A DNA stretch of 49,901 nt from Halarsenatibacter silvermanii (GCF_900103135.1 NZ_FNGO01000018.1:1-49901), one strand, 5' to 3'; counted from the first letter of the stretch, positions 26,278-35,910 are shown. The notes: generated by a model from the letters alone, not told the origin. A program made the numbers and translations.

Positions 26278-27360
26278 TTGCCAGAAACTATCGATGAACA
26301 GATAACTATTGAGAAAACAAAAGACCCTAAAGAGATTCCGGCTGATGATGATCTGGATTTCGGCAGGCTTTTTTCTGATCACATGTTTATGATGGAATAT
26401 GAGTCCGGGAAAGGCTGGCATGATCCTCAAATCATACCCTATCAACCTCTGGAAATTGATCCGGGATCATCTTTCTGTCATTATTGTCAGGTTACTTTTG
26501 AGGGTATGAAAGCCTATCGCAACGAAGATGATGAGATAATGCTTTTTCGTCCTGACAAGAATGCTGAACGACTTAATAATTCCAACCGCAGAATGTGCAT
26601 GCCCGAGCTCGATCCAGAATTTTTTATAAAAGCGGTAAAAACTCTGGTCGATGTTGATAGTGATTGGGTGCCGTCCAGCGAGGGCACATCTTTATATATT
26701 CGACCTTTTATCGTCGCCACCGAGAAATATCTAGGATTAAAATCCTCTGATAGTTATAAATTTCTCATCATAGCTTCTCCTGTCGGCTCTTACTATCCGG
26801 AAGGTTTAAAACCCACCGAGATCAAGGTGGAAACTGAATATGTTCGCTCTGTCAAAGGGGGGACAGGGGCAGCAAAAACAGGAGGTAATTACGGCAGGAG
26901 TCTTCTGGCCCAAAATCAGGCTGCAGAAGAGGGATTCGATGGAGTATTGTGGCTTGATGGCAGGGAAAGAAAATATGTGGAAGAAGTGGGAGCGATGAAT
27001 GTTTTCTTCCGCATAGATGATACTATTGTTACTCCTTCGCTAGAGGGAACCATCCTGCCCGGTATAACCAGAGATTCGGTCATTAAAATTCTCGAAGACC
27101 GGGGAGAAGAAGTTGAAGAAAGAAAACTGGAGATTGAAGAGCTGGCTCAGGCCTATCGAAATGGTTATCTACAGGAAGCTTTCGGTACAGGTACCGCTGC
27201 AGTTATAGCTCCGATAGGCAGGATACAATGGGAGGATTTGAATATGGAGATTAATGATAGAGAAGTAGGACCTCTCACCAGCGAAATTTATGATATTTTA
27301 ACCGGCATTCAAAGAGGGCGGATAAAGGATAAATACGACTGGACAGACAAAGTGAAATAA
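26278..27360 (+). CDS. ilvE: Branched-chain amino acid aminotransferase
   Basis: A 360-residue fold-type IV PLP aminotransferase of the larger BCAT group ('DHMFMMEYESGKGWHDP' near the start). The PLP lysine is K200 in 'GGTGAAKTGGNYG', and 'VEEVGAMNVFF' plus 'GTGTAAVIAPIG' are family motifs. It carries out the last step of Leu, Ile and Val synthesis using glutamate. Start choice: the upstream GTG (26269) overlaps the GGAG ribosome site, so TTG at 26278, eight bases from that site, is preferred. It ends the operon; the aromatic operon promoter follows within 30 bases and no terminator is visible between. Confidence 0.93.
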   Translation: MPETIDEQITIEKTKDPKEIPADDDLDFGRLFSDHMFMMEYESGKGWHDPQIIPYQPLEIDPGSSFCHYCQVTFEGMKAYRNEDDEIMLFRPDKNAERLNNSNRRMCMPELDPEFFIKAVKTLVDVDSDWVPSSEGTSLYIRPFIVATEKYLGLKSSDSYKFLIIASPVGSYYPEGLKPTEIKVETEYVRSVKGGTGAAKTGGNYGRSLLAQNQAAEEGFDGVLWLDGRERKYVEEVGAMNVFFRIDDTIVTPSLEGTILPGITRDSVIKILEDRGEEVEERKLEIEELAQAYRNGYLQEAFGTGTAAVIAPIGRIQWEDLNMEINDREVGPLTSEIYDILTGIQRGRIKDKYDWTDKVK

Positions 27361-27388
27361 ATAATTAATCAATTTTCGGAGGTTTTTC

Positions 27389-27417
27389 TTGACAGGGGCC
27401 TTTTGCTCTGCTATAAT
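27389..27417 (+). promoter_or_regulatory. Promoter of the aromatic operon
   Basis: A consensus TTGACA (27389-27394) and TATAAT (27412-27417) with a 17-bp spacer, the best promoter in the window. It drives the T-box leader and aroF-pheA-hisC-tex. Confidence 0.88.
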
Positions 27418-27424
27418 TTCTACA

Positions 27425-27745
27425 ACATCTTAAAAATAAGCTGACATCATTAAGTAAAAATATAATCAAAGGTGACAACAATGCCGAAGGGGCTTAAGTA
27501 AGTCTCCAGCCATCAATTGTGTGCCGCTGGCTCGAGACCGAATTTCACCCCGGAATTGCCGGCCGAAAGCAGAGTAGGCTGGGCCGTAATCCGTCGTTAT
27601 CCGGTGAGGAAGTGATTGCTTCCAACATATGAGTGAACTTTTCGGATGAAGTATATCTTCTCATATCTTTTTCCGGAAAGTTCAATCAGGTGGTACCGCG
27701 ACTATTAAAGGTCGCCCTGATAAGGGGCGGCCTTTTTTGATTCAA
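27425..27745 (+). promoter_or_regulatory. T-box leader with phenylalanine specifier (TTC)
   Basis: Stem I has GGGG/CCCC at its base and GTCTC/GAGAC above. The internal loop has AGTA (27497-27500) on the 5' side and GAA-T-TTC-A (27540-27547) on the 3' side. The specifier therefore reads TTC (27544-27546), a Phe codon. The T-box sequence AGGTGGTACCGCG is at 27688-27700. The terminator pairs AAGGTCGCCC with GGGCGGCCTT (about 27708-27733), 10 bp, then TTTT. Low charging of tRNA-Phe should turn the operon on, matching the prephenate dehydratase gene downstream. Confidence 0.92.
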
Positions 27746-27773
27746 AATTTATTTTTAGCAAGGAGGAATTAAA

Positions 27774-28817
27774 ATGCTCATCAAGATGAAAAATGCCACC
27801 AGGGAGGACAAACTGGAAGTTCGGAAAAGATTGCCAGGAGAAGAGTTGGAGATAATACCTTTCGGTCAGCACGAGATCATCATAGCTAAACTGGACAGGA
27901 AGAGAGATGAATATTCCCGGGATCTTCAGGAACAGCTGAGTTCAGCACCAGCAGTTGAGGAAGTTATTACGATATCGGAACCCTATCAGCTGACCTCTAG
28001 AAAGCTCAAACCTGAAGGAAGCGTGGTCGATGTAGATGGAGTAAAAGTTGGAGATGAAACGCCTGCTGTTATGGCAGGTCCATGTTCGGTCGAGAATAGA
28101 GAGCAGCTTTTGCAGACTGCGGAAGCAGTTAAAAAAGCGGGAGCTGAAATTCTCAGAGGAGGAGCATTCAAACCCCGTACTTCTCCCTATTCATTTCAGG
28201 GGCTGGGAGAGAAAGGGCTGGAACTTCTGCAGCTGGCCAGAAAAAAGACAGGACTCAAGATTGTAACTGAGCTTATGGATGTCGAACACCGTGATCTGGT
28301 GGCTGAATATACCGACATTATTCAGATCGGATCCCGCAATATGAAAAATTATTCGCTTCTTAAATCCATCGGTAAAATAGACAAGCCTGTCATGCTAAAA
28401 AGGGGGATGGCTTCTCCGGTAAAGGACTGGCTTCTGGCTGCTGAATACGTTATGTCACAGGGCAATCATAGGGTTATGCTCTGTGAAAGAGGAATAAAAA
28501 CATTCGGCGAGGACACCCGCTACACTATGGATTTGAGTTCTATACCTCTGGTCAAAGAGAAAAGTCATCTGCCTGTCATAGCAGATCCCAGTCACGGTAC
28601 CGGTCGCTGGGAACTGGTTATTCCCATGGCCAGAGCCGCTGTGGCCTGTGGTGCCGATGGCCTGCTGGTTGAGGTTCATCCAGAACCGAAAAAAGCACTT
28701 TCAGATGGGCCGCAGTCGCTTAAGCCTGAAAAATTCGCCAGAATGATGAAAGAGATAAGGCAGTTAAACGAGCTTGATAAAATGGATGATATTCTGCGGG
28801 AAGCCGCTTCTTTTTAG
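27774..28817 (+). CDS. aroF: 3-deoxy-7-phosphoheptulonate synthase (DAHP synthase, type I-beta)
   Basis: A 347-residue DAHP synthase, the first shikimate-pathway step from phosphoenolpyruvate and erythrose 4-phosphate. Residues about 1-75 form the N-terminal ferredoxin-like regulatory domain of the Thermotoga-type enzyme. The barrel has 'MAGPCSVE', 'RGGAFKPRTSPYSFQG', 'IADPSHGTG' and 'LVEVHPEPKKALSDGPQSL'. It is controlled by the Phe T-box. AGGAGG lies 9-14 bases upstream of the ATG. The next gene starts 12 bases on. Confidence 0.95.
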   Translation: MLIKMKNATREDKLEVRKRLPGEELEIIPFGQHEIIIAKLDRKRDEYSRDLQEQLSSAPAVEEVITISEPYQLTSRKLKPEGSVVDVDGVKVGDETPAVMAGPCSVENREQLLQTAEAVKKAGAEILRGGAFKPRTSPYSFQGLGEKGLELLQLARKKTGLKIVTELMDVEHRDLVAEYTDIIQIGSRNMKNYSLLKSIGKIDKPVMLKRGMASPVKDWLLAAEYVMSQGNHRVMLCERGIKTFGEDTRYTMDLSSIPLVKEKSHLPVIADPSHGTGRWELVIPMARAAVACGADGLLVEVHPEPKKALSDGPQSLKPEKFARMMKEIRQLNELDKMDDILREAASF

Positions 28818-28829
28818 GAGGTAAATTTC

Positions 28830-29720
28830 ATGGAAATATTATATCTGGGACCGGAAGGAACTTTTACAGATATGGCCGCCCGCCGCTATTTTGGCGGCTG
28901 CGATGAACACGAATTTCATCCCCGGCCGGATATAGGTGAACTGGCCCGGGAAGTCGATGAAAATGATGGGCTCTGGGGAGTAATTCCCATTGAGAATTCG
29001 CTGGAAGGATCTGTTAATCTCACGCTGGATCTGCTGGCTCACGAGATCGATGTAAAAATAGGTGCGGAGATGAATCTGCGTATAAATCATTATCTTATCG
29101 GAAAAAATGATCAGAATCCGGCCGAGATCCGGAGGATAATTTCTCATCCTCAGGCGCTGGCTCAATGCCGCCAGAATTTAAACAGGATAATTTCGGGGGA
29201 GTTCGAAACAGAATCTACTTCGAGCACGGCCGCCGCAGTTAGTGAGCTAAAAAAAAGAGATAATAGGACGGCGGCTATCGGCACCCGCAGAGCTGCGGAA
29301 AATAACGACCTGGAAATTCTGGTCGAACAGCTGCAGGACAATATTTCCAACTGGACCCGTTTTATATTGATAGGACCTGAGGATAGACCTGATTTTGGTC
29401 ATGACGAAACCATAAAGACCTCGCTTATCTCTATACCTGTAGAAGATCGTCCGGGAATTCTTTATGAAATACTGGAAGAATTCGCGGTCAGGGAATTGAA
29501 TTTGACCAAAATTGAATCACGTCCAACCCGCCAGGAACTCGGTGAATATCTCTTTTTTATAGATTTTGAGGGGAGCAGATATAAAGAAGAGGCAGATAGA
29601 GCTATTGCAGGCGTGGAGGAAAAATCCTCCCATCTCAAAATTTTGGGCAGTTATCCTGTCTATGAAAATAATTATGGGAAAATCGAGACCCCGCTTTGTG
29701 AAAAAACAGGAGGTAAATAA
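28830..29720 (+). CDS. pheA: Prephenate dehydratase
   Basis: A 296-residue enzyme converting prephenate to phenylpyruvate. It begins 'YLGPEGTFTDMAARRYF'. 'PIENSLEGSVNLTLD' and the 'TRF' motif in 'ISNWTRFILIG' mark the catalytic domain (1-180). A C-terminal ACT domain has 'ESRPTRQELGEYLFFIDFEG', the Phe-binding feedback motif. No chorismate mutase domain is fused. GGAGG lies 8-12 bases upstream of the ATG. It sits between aroF and an aminotransferase, consistent with a Phe operon. Confidence 0.96.
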   Translation: MEILYLGPEGTFTDMAARRYFGGCDEHEFHPRPDIGELAREVDENDGLWGVIPIENSLEGSVNLTLDLLAHEIDVKIGAEMNLRINHYLIGKNDQNPAEIRRIISHPQALAQCRQNLNRIISGEFETESTSSTAAAVSELKKRDNRTAAIGTRRAAENNDLEILVEQLQDNISNWTRFILIGPEDRPDFGHDETIKTSLISIPVEDRPGILYEILEEFAVRELNLTKIESRPTRQELGEYLFFIDFEGSRYKEEADRAIAGVEEKSSHLKILGSYPVYENNYGKIETPLCEKTGGK

Positions 29721-29723
29721 GAG

Positions 29724-30749
29724 ATGCCAACTGCAAAACAGCTTGATCAAAATGAGTCGGTCATAAGGTTGAGTTCCAATGAAAACCCGCTGGGCTGTTC
29801 GCAAAAAGCCAGAGAGGCGCTTGAATCTCAGCTCGATCTGGTGGACTGCTATCCCAGCAGGACTTCTGATGATTTGCGAGCCAGCCTGGCAGATTTTTAT
29901 GACATTTCGCCGGAAAAAGTTTTTACAGGCAACGGATCTGATGAAATAATCGGGCTTCTGGTACAGAACACTTCCGCTGAAAAAGAGATAATTTATCCTC
30001 ATCCGTCTTTTATCAAATACAGGTTCAATATTAAAAATCGCGGCAGGATAGGAAAGAAAGTTCCGCTGACAGATAACTACAGGGTCGATCTTCAGGCCAT
30101 CGAGGCTGAGATAAATGAGGATACGGGCCTAATATTTATCTGTGATCCCAACAATCCCACAGGTACAATCCAGAAAGAAAAGCGCCTCCGAGATTTTTTA
30201 AAAGCAGTTCCAGAAAAAGTAACGGTTGTACTTGATCAGGCCTATTACGAGTATGTAACCAGAGAAGATTATTTTCGGGGGCACGATGAATTGGGCAATT
30301 ATCCCAATCTGATTATCCTGAGAACTTTTTCTAAGGCATACGGTCTGGCCGGTGTGAGAGCCGGTTATGCGCTGGGCAATCCGGATCTAATAGAAGAACT
30401 TGATAAAATAAGAGATACTTTTAACCTGAATAGATTTGCCCAGGCTGCTGCTCAGGCAGCGCTGGAAGATCAGGAACATATAAATAAGAGCAGAGAATTT
30501 AACCTGCGCGAGAAAGATTATCTCTGTCGGAATCTGGAAGAGATGGGGCTTACATGTGTTCCCTCTCAGGCCAACTTTATTTTTGTGAAAACACCTCAGA
30601 AAGGCGAAAAAATCGCCTCAGAGCTGGAAAAAAGAGATATTCTGGTAAAAGCAGGCGCGGTGATTGGAGATGATCATGCTATCAGAATTACTGTAAGCAG
30701 CCGCGAACAGAACGACAAATTTTTGAGAGAATTGCAGGATATAATTTGA
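29724..30749 (+). CDS. hisC: HisC-family aminotransferase (histidinol-phosphate or aromatic aminotransferase)
   Basis: A 341-residue fold-type I PLP aminotransferase. The motifs are 'LSSNENPLG', 'GNGSDEII', 'CDPNNPTGT' and the Schiff-base lysine K204 in 'RTFSKAYGLAGVRAGY'. HisC-type enzymes transaminate histidinol phosphate, and many also act on aromatic amino acids. Placed directly after pheA (3-base gap) under a Phe T-box, and with no his genes around, its likely role is transamination of phenylpyruvate; that is inference. AGGAGG lies 11-16 bases upstream of the ATG. Confidence 0.9.
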   Translation: MPTAKQLDQNESVIRLSSNENPLGCSQKAREALESQLDLVDCYPSRTSDDLRASLADFYDISPEKVFTGNGSDEIIGLLVQNTSAEKEIIYPHPSFIKYRFNIKNRGRIGKKVPLTDNYRVDLQAIEAEINEDTGLIFICDPNNPTGTIQKEKRLRDFLKAVPEKVTVVLDQAYYEYVTREDYFRGHDELGNYPNLIILRTFSKAYGLAGVRAGYALGNPDLIEELDKIRDTFNLNRFAQAAAQAALEDQEHINKSREFNLREKDYLCRNLEEMGLTCVPSQANFIFVKTPQKGEKIASELEKRDILVKAGAVIGDDHAIRITVSSREQNDKFLRELQDII

Positions 30750-30781
30750 GCTGATTGAACAATAGGGAGGATGGAGATAAT

Positions 30782-32992
30782 TTGAGATTTGATCTATCTA
30801 AAAGTTCAAGGAGAGCTATAGCTGAAGAGCTTGAACTCGATACTGATCAGGTAAAAACGGTAATGGAACTTTTCAATGATGGAAGAACAATACCTTTTCT
30901 GGCTCGCTATCGCCGGGAAAAGACAGGAGGGCTGGATGATGCCCGGCTGCGTGAATTGAAAAACAGGCTTGAGTACGCTGAAAACCTGGAGCAGGAAAAA
31001 GAAAAGGTTAAAAAGAAGCTAAGAGATAAAGGCAAATACAGCAAAGATCTGGCTGCAGCTCTTGATCGGGCAGAAACCGTTCAGGAAGTAAAAGATCTCT
31101 ATGCTCCCTATCGTTCCCGTCGCAGGACCAGAGCTGATAGAGCAGCAGAACAGGGTCTGACGCCTCTGGCAGAAATAATATGGGAACAGAAGCTTACATA
31201 TCCGGAACTAAAAACCAGAGCTGAAAAATTTGTGAATAAAGCTGGAGAGAAGATTGAAGATGCCCCACAGGCTCTTGAGGGCGCTGGAGATATACTGGCC
31301 GATCAAATAGCCAAAGATCCGGAGCTAAAAGGACGGGCCCGTCGTCTTTTCTGGCAGCAGGGCAGAATAGAAAGCTCTCTTAAGGATGTTAAGCTGGATG
31401 AAAAGGGAGTCTACGAACAATATTATGATTTTTCTCAGCCGGCAGCTGAGGTTCCAGATTTTAGAGTGCTGGCTCTGGACCGGGCGGAAGAAGAAGGTAT
31501 TTTACGGGTCAAAATAAATCCGCCGGCTCAAAAAATTATAAAGGAGATGGAGAAGAGGATAATAGAGTCAGGATCTCCCCTCAAAAAGCTTTTACAGGAT
31601 ATAATTGCTGATGCGTTTAAAAGATTGATGGGACCTTCTTTAGAGCGTGAGGTCAGATCCAGCCTTACAGAATCAGCACATGCCCATGCCCGTGAGGTAT
31701 TTTCAGAAAACCTGGAAGCCCTATTGATGCAGCGTCCTCTGCCGGGAAAGATAATTCTGGGTATAGATCCGGCTTTTCGCACCGGCTGTAAGCTGGCAGT
31801 TATCGATGGTGAAGGTCATCTTTTAAATATAGATGTTATTTATCCTCATTCTCCTAAATCCCGCCAGGCTGAGGCAAAAGAGAAGCTGAAATATCTCGCA
31901 GATGAATACGAGGTCGACATCGCTGCTTTGGGCAATGGCACAGCTTCACGGGAAACAGAATCACTGCTGGACGAATTTAACCGAGAAAACGAGGAAGAGC
32001 TTCCTTATACTGTGGTAAGCGAAGCAGGAGCTTCTGTGTATTCCGCCTCTAAGCTGGCGGCCAGAGAATTTCCCGGTCTGGATGCAGAACAGCGGGGTGC
32101 AATTTCGATAGCGCGCAGACTTCAGGATCCGCTGGCGGAGCTGGTAAAAATCGACCCCCGGTCCGTGGGGGTCGGACTGTATCAGCATGATATAGACAGC
32201 AGTGCTCTGCTGTCCGAGCTGGAAGAGACAGTCGAAAAAGTGGTAAACAGAGTCGGAGTTAATCTAAACACAGCTTCTCCATCTCTGCTGGCATATGTTT
32301 CCGGACTTAATTCATCTCAAAGCCAGAGCATCCGTGATTATCGGGAAAAAAAGGGCAGTTTTGACCGCCGGGAAGAGCTTTTGAACGTTAAAGGAATAGG
32401 GCCGAAAACTTTTGAAGAGTCAGCAGGTTTTTTGAAAATTTACAGCGAGGCTGATCCGCTGGCAAGAACTTCGATTCATCCTGAATCCTATGAAACTGCC
32501 GAGAGATTGCTTGGTGAGCTGGGTTTTCAAATATGCGATCTGAATCAAAGGGAAGAAGAGGTAAAAACTCGATTAAAAGAAGCGCTGGACAGGGAGGTTT
32601 TGAACCCAGCCAGGATAGCCAGTGATATGGGGACAGGAGAATATACTCTGGAACAGATTGTTGCCGATCTTCTGGCTCCTGACCGTGATCCTCGCAATGA
32701 GCTGCCCGGACCTGAATTTCGGACCGGGATTAGAGACCTGAAAGATGTAGAACAGGGTGATGTTCTGAGGGGAACGGTTCGCAATGTTGTTGATTTTGGA
32801 GCTTTTGTTGATGTGGGGTTAAAAGTAGATGGATTGATCCATATCTCCGAACTGGCCGAAGAATATGTGGAAAGCCCTTTCGATATCGTCAGTACAGGGG
32901 AGCTGGTAAAAGTGAAAGTTCTCCAGGTTGATAGAGATAGAGAACGCATCTCATTAAAGCGTTTAAGCACTTTTGAGCGGGACTTTCGTTAA
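30782..32992 (+). CDS. tex: Tex-family RNA-binding protein
   Basis: A 736-residue Tex (toxin expression/transcription accessory) protein. In order it has the N-terminal helical domain ('FLARYRREKTGGLDD'), a YqgF/RuvX-like nuclease fold ('ILGIDPAFRTGCKLAVID'), helix-hairpin-helix motifs ('LLAYVSGLN', 'LLNVKGIGPKTFEESAGF') and a C-terminal S1 RNA-binding domain (about residues 660-728, 'GTVRNVVDFGAFVDVGLKVDGLIHISEL'-type, cited in part). It acts in RNA and transcription quality control. The start is TTG at 30782 with GGATGGAG about 5-12 bases upstream; an in-frame TTG at 30755 lacks a site. It is probably cotranscribed with hisC. Confidence 0.95.
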   Translation: MRFDLSKSSRRAIAEELELDTDQVKTVMELFNDGRTIPFLARYRREKTGGLDDARLRELKNRLEYAENLEQEKEKVKKKLRDKGKYSKDLAAALDRAETVQEVKDLYAPYRSRRRTRADRAAEQGLTPLAEIIWEQKLTYPELKTRAEKFVNKAGEKIEDAPQALEGAGDILADQIAKDPELKGRARRLFWQQGRIESSLKDVKLDEKGVYEQYYDFSQPAAEVPDFRVLALDRAEEEGILRVKINPPAQKIIKEMEKRIIESGSPLKKLLQDIIADAFKRLMGPSLEREVRSSLTESAHAHAREVFSENLEALLMQRPLPGKIILGIDPAFRTGCKLAVIDGEGHLLNIDVIYPHSPKSRQAEAKEKLKYLADEYEVDIAALGNGTASRETESLLDEFNRENEEELPYTVVSEAGASVYSASKLAAREFPGLDAEQRGAISIARRLQDPLAELVKIDPRSVGVGLYQHDIDSSALLSELEETVEKVVNRVGVNLNTASPSLLAYVSGLNSSQSQSIRDYREKKGSFDRREELLNVKGIGPKTFEESAGFLKIYSEADPLARTSIHPESYETAERLLGELGFQICDLNQREEEVKTRLKEALDREVLNPARIASDMGTGEYTLEQIVADLLAPDRDPRNELPGPEFRTGIRDLKDVEQGDVLRGTVRNVVDFGAFVDVGLKVDGLIHISELAEEYVESPFDIVSTGELVKVKVLQVDRDRERISLKRLSTFERDFR

Positions 32993-33089
32993 AAATTTTG
33001 CAGTTTTTTTCAGAATAGCGAATTTAATAATTTTGGTTCTTATCAATAACTACATTATGATGAAATATGTATAATTAAGCATCTTTTTA

Positions 33090-33118
33090 TTGTTAACAGC
33101 CAAAAAATGTGATAAGAT
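33090..33118 (+). promoter_or_regulatory. Promoter of the GlcD-like gene
   Basis: TTGTTA (33090-33095) and TAAGAT (33113-33118) with a 17-bp spacer, about 80 bases before the gene. The surrounding 33000-33090 is AT-rich without other structure. Confidence 0.6.
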
Positions 33119-33198
33119 TAAAGCATGTTATTTTTTGAAAAACTACATTAATGATTGTCGATGCTCAATAGCCATAATCAAAAGGGGAATTTTAAAAC

Positions 33199-34632
33199 AT
33201 GGAAGTTGTCAAAGACCGGAGTTTGATCAAAGAGCTTGAGGAAATAGTCGGTCCCAGATGGGTTGATACTGATCCTGATAGAGTTCTTAGCTACGCTGGT
33301 GAATATACCAACGATGCTTTCGATCAGCTGGCTCCCGAACCTGTACCGGGCTCAATAGTTGTCAAACCTGAAGGGGCCAAAGAAATATCTGAGATACTGG
33401 GGGTGGCCAATAAAAGGGAAGTTCCCGTCGTCCCCAAAGGAGGTGCTACAGCTGTAGCGGGTAATGGAATTGTCACAGAACCCAGCATTATTCTGGTGCT
33501 CGAGCGACTTAACAATAGAATAGAGATAGATGAGACCAATCTGACCGTCACCTGTGATGCAGCAGTCACACTGGGAGAATTGTTGGAGGAAATGGAATCT
33601 CATGATAAGCTGCATTTTCCTCTCCATCCCGGCGATGAAGGAGCTCAGCTGGGGGGCATGGCAGTTATGAATGCCGGAGGTGTCAGGGCTGTCAGAGATG
33701 GCATTATGAGAGATCAGATCACCGGGTTAAAAGCGGTGCTGCCCACAGGAGAGATCGTCGATTTCGGAAATAGCTCCGGAAAGCTGGTGAAAAATAATGC
33801 TGGTTACGATCTGACTCAGCTTATAATCGGCAGTGAAGGGACTCTGGGGGTCATAACCGAGGTGACTCTTAAATTAAAACCCATAAAGTCAGCAGGCGCT
33901 ACTCTCATCATTCCTTTTGAGGAGAGAGGCAGAGCCTTTGCTGCAGTACCTGCTATACTAAAAGAGGGTATAAAGCCTGTTGCGATTGAGTATGTCGAAA
34001 AGGATTCTATCATCGCATCAGCTGAAGATTTGGGCAAGGACTGGCCGGCCAGATCTGGAGAAGGCCATCTGATGATAATACTGTCTGAGGATGATGAGGA
34101 AAAGCTTTACAGCAGGGCTGCTGAAATAGAGAATATAAGCCAGAATTATGGGGGTTTAAACACTCTTATCGCCGAAACAGAGCAGGAGCAGCGAGATTTG
34201 CTGGAAATACGAAGTCATTTTGTGCTGGCTCTCGACAATGAGCTGATTGATATTCCTGATATAACTGTTCCGGTGAGCGAACTCGATAGGATTATGAGTG
34301 AAATTGAATCACTTTCGCAGGAGTATGACGCAGAGGTTACAATGCTGGCGCATGCCGGAGATGGCAATCTGCATCCCTTTATCATGAAATCTGATGATGA
34401 GGACGGAAAAATCTCTGATGAATTTTATAAATTCAAGCGGAAGATGTACGAGGCGGCCATCAGTATGGGTGGAACTATTACCGGCGAACACGGAGTAGGC
34501 CTTATGCGCAAAAAGGAGCTAAAACTTCAGTATACGGAAAGAGAATTGGAAATCATGAAGAGTATCAAACGCGCTTTTGATCCTCAAAACATACTCAGTC
34601 CTGGCAAAATCTTTGAAATGGAAAAGCGATAA
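33199..34632 (+). CDS. FAD-binding oxidoreductase (GlcD/D-lactate dehydrogenase type)
   Basis: A 477-residue flavoprotein of the vanillyl-alcohol-oxidase fold. FAD-binding motifs are 'VVPKGGATAVAGNGIV' and 'NNAGYDLTQLIIGSEGTLGVITE'. The C-terminal substrate cap ends with 'GTITGEHGVGLMRKKEL' carrying the conserved His. It oxidises a 2-hydroxy acid (glycolate or D-lactate are usual substrates); partners such as GlcE, GlcF or an Etf are not adjacent, so the electron acceptor is unknown. GGGGA lies about 10 bases upstream of the ATG. The membrane protein gene downstream could transport its substrate. Confidence 0.9.
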   Translation: MEVVKDRSLIKELEEIVGPRWVDTDPDRVLSYAGEYTNDAFDQLAPEPVPGSIVVKPEGAKEISEILGVANKREVPVVPKGGATAVAGNGIVTEPSIILVLERLNNRIEIDETNLTVTCDAAVTLGELLEEMESHDKLHFPLHPGDEGAQLGGMAVMNAGGVRAVRDGIMRDQITGLKAVLPTGEIVDFGNSSGKLVKNNAGYDLTQLIIGSEGTLGVITEVTLKLKPIKSAGATLIIPFEERGRAFAAVPAILKEGIKPVAIEYVEKDSIIASAEDLGKDWPARSGEGHLMIILSEDDEEKLYSRAAEIENISQNYGGLNTLIAETEQEQRDLLEIRSHFVLALDNELIDIPDITVPVSELDRIMSEIESLSQEYDAEVTMLAHAGDGNLHPFIMKSDDEDGKISDEFYKFKRKMYEAAISMGGTITGEHGVGLMRKKELKLQYTERELEIMKSIKRAFDPQNILSPGKIFEMEKR

Positions 34633-34716
34633 AACTTCAGAAATAGCTGATATGGAGAATATTCAAAATAATTAAGATAAGAGCAGCGAGTATAATAAGT
34701 ACTGGAGGTATGAGAA

Positions 34717-35853
34717 ATGTCTTTTAAGCGGTTTTCAGGAATTTTTGGGGTAGCCTCGGTCTGGCTCACCACTCACTTCGGGGGAGGATTTGCCTCCGGC
34801 CGACAGATCATTGATTTTTATGCCAATCACGGCTGGTATGCTGTATTTATGCCTGTAATTGCCATGGCATTGCAGGCCTGGGTTATGTATTATGTCTGGA
34901 TGTACGCCGGGGCTTCGCGCACTTTCGAATATGGAAGCTGGGCCAGAGGTTTTTACAAACCCTGGCAGAAGGCAGCTGTGCCTTTATTTGAAATTTCCTA
35001 TGTAATACTTCTTCTGGTGGCGACTTCAGTGGCTTTTGCCACTGGAGGTGCGACCGTCAGAGACATGCTGGGCACTCCCTATATCTTAAATACTATATTG
35101 ATTGCTATAGCGATTTTTCTCCTGACTATAAAGGGAGCTAAGGCTATACGGGGTGCTTCTTCCTTAATTGCGGTAATTGTCATGACAGGTCTGGTGGTTA
35201 TTTACGGCACCAATGTTGTAGTTGATTTCGAAGAAATAATGATGGTGGTGGGAGAGGGAACCACTGATACCGGACTTTTCCCGGCCGCCTGGAGTATGCT
35301 GCTTTATCTGGGATTTCAAATCCTGTGTGTGGGAGGATATGTTGCGGTAGCCCAACCTGTAAAGAGCAGAAAAGATGCCCGGCTGGTGGCCATTCTAGCT
35401 TTTCTTGGCAATGGATTGATAATAACTTTGACAAGCCTGGGGATTATGACCCATTACCCTGATATACTGCCGGTCGAAGTCCCCTCAATATATGTAGCAG
35501 CTGAGGGAATAGGCGGAAGTTTTGCCCCCTGGGTTGTATCTCTATTGATTCTGCTGGGAGTATTTACCACCGGCGTTAATCTTGTTTATGGAGGCGCCAA
35601 AAGAATTGTCGCCTTCTGGGTAAGTGAGACGGCCGAAATTGAAAGGCGCAAGATGATTTTAAGCGCTGGAATTTATGTAATTTTAACCTGGATAATAGCT
35701 CTGGCCGGACTGCTGCCCCTGATTCAGGTTGGTTACGGTTATCTGGGATATGTAGGATTATTTCTGGTGGCTCTGCCAGCAATCGCAATTGGCCTGAAAA
35801 ATTCCGGGAACTGGAATTTTGATCAGGATGAGGATGGAACCCCGACAGAATAA
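34717..35853 (+). CDS. YkvI-like integral membrane protein
   Basis: A 378-residue protein with about ten predicted hydrophobic segments and little soluble loop. The start 'FGVASVWLTTHFGGGFASGRQII' resembles the YkvI family, which has an APC/LeuT-type transporter-like fold with a glycine-rich unwound first helix. Substrate unknown. The GAGG site lies 8 bases upstream of the ATG. A TATAAT is present at 34691-34696 without a clear -35 box. A strong bidirectional terminator follows at 35911. Confidence 0.75.
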   Translation: MSFKRFSGIFGVASVWLTTHFGGGFASGRQIIDFYANHGWYAVFMPVIAMALQAWVMYYVWMYAGASRTFEYGSWARGFYKPWQKAAVPLFEISYVILLLVATSVAFATGGATVRDMLGTPYILNTILIAIAIFLLTIKGAKAIRGASSLIAVIVMTGLVVIYGTNVVVDFEEIMMVVGEGTTDTGLFPAAWSMLLYLGFQILCVGGYVAVAQPVKSRKDARLVAILAFLGNGLIITLTSLGIMTHYPDILPVEVPSIYVAAEGIGGSFAPWVVSLLILLGVFTTGVNLVYGGAKRIVAFWVSETAEIERRKMILSAGIYVILTWIIALAGLLPLIQVGYGYLGYVGLFLVALPAIAIGLKNSGNWNFDQDEDGTPTE

Positions 35854-35910
35854 GCAGAAATTTTAATTTCTGAAAGAGTTGATTTGACCGGCAAATTCCA
35901 AAAAAAAACA

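Noticed and set aside
449-34659. 15-bp identity AGCTGATATGGAGAA at 449-463 and 34645-34659, suggesting a third leader element copy
   Set aside because: Only this block matches; one or two 15-base coincidences are expected among all pairs in a 50-kb window, and the other blocks are absent at 34645.
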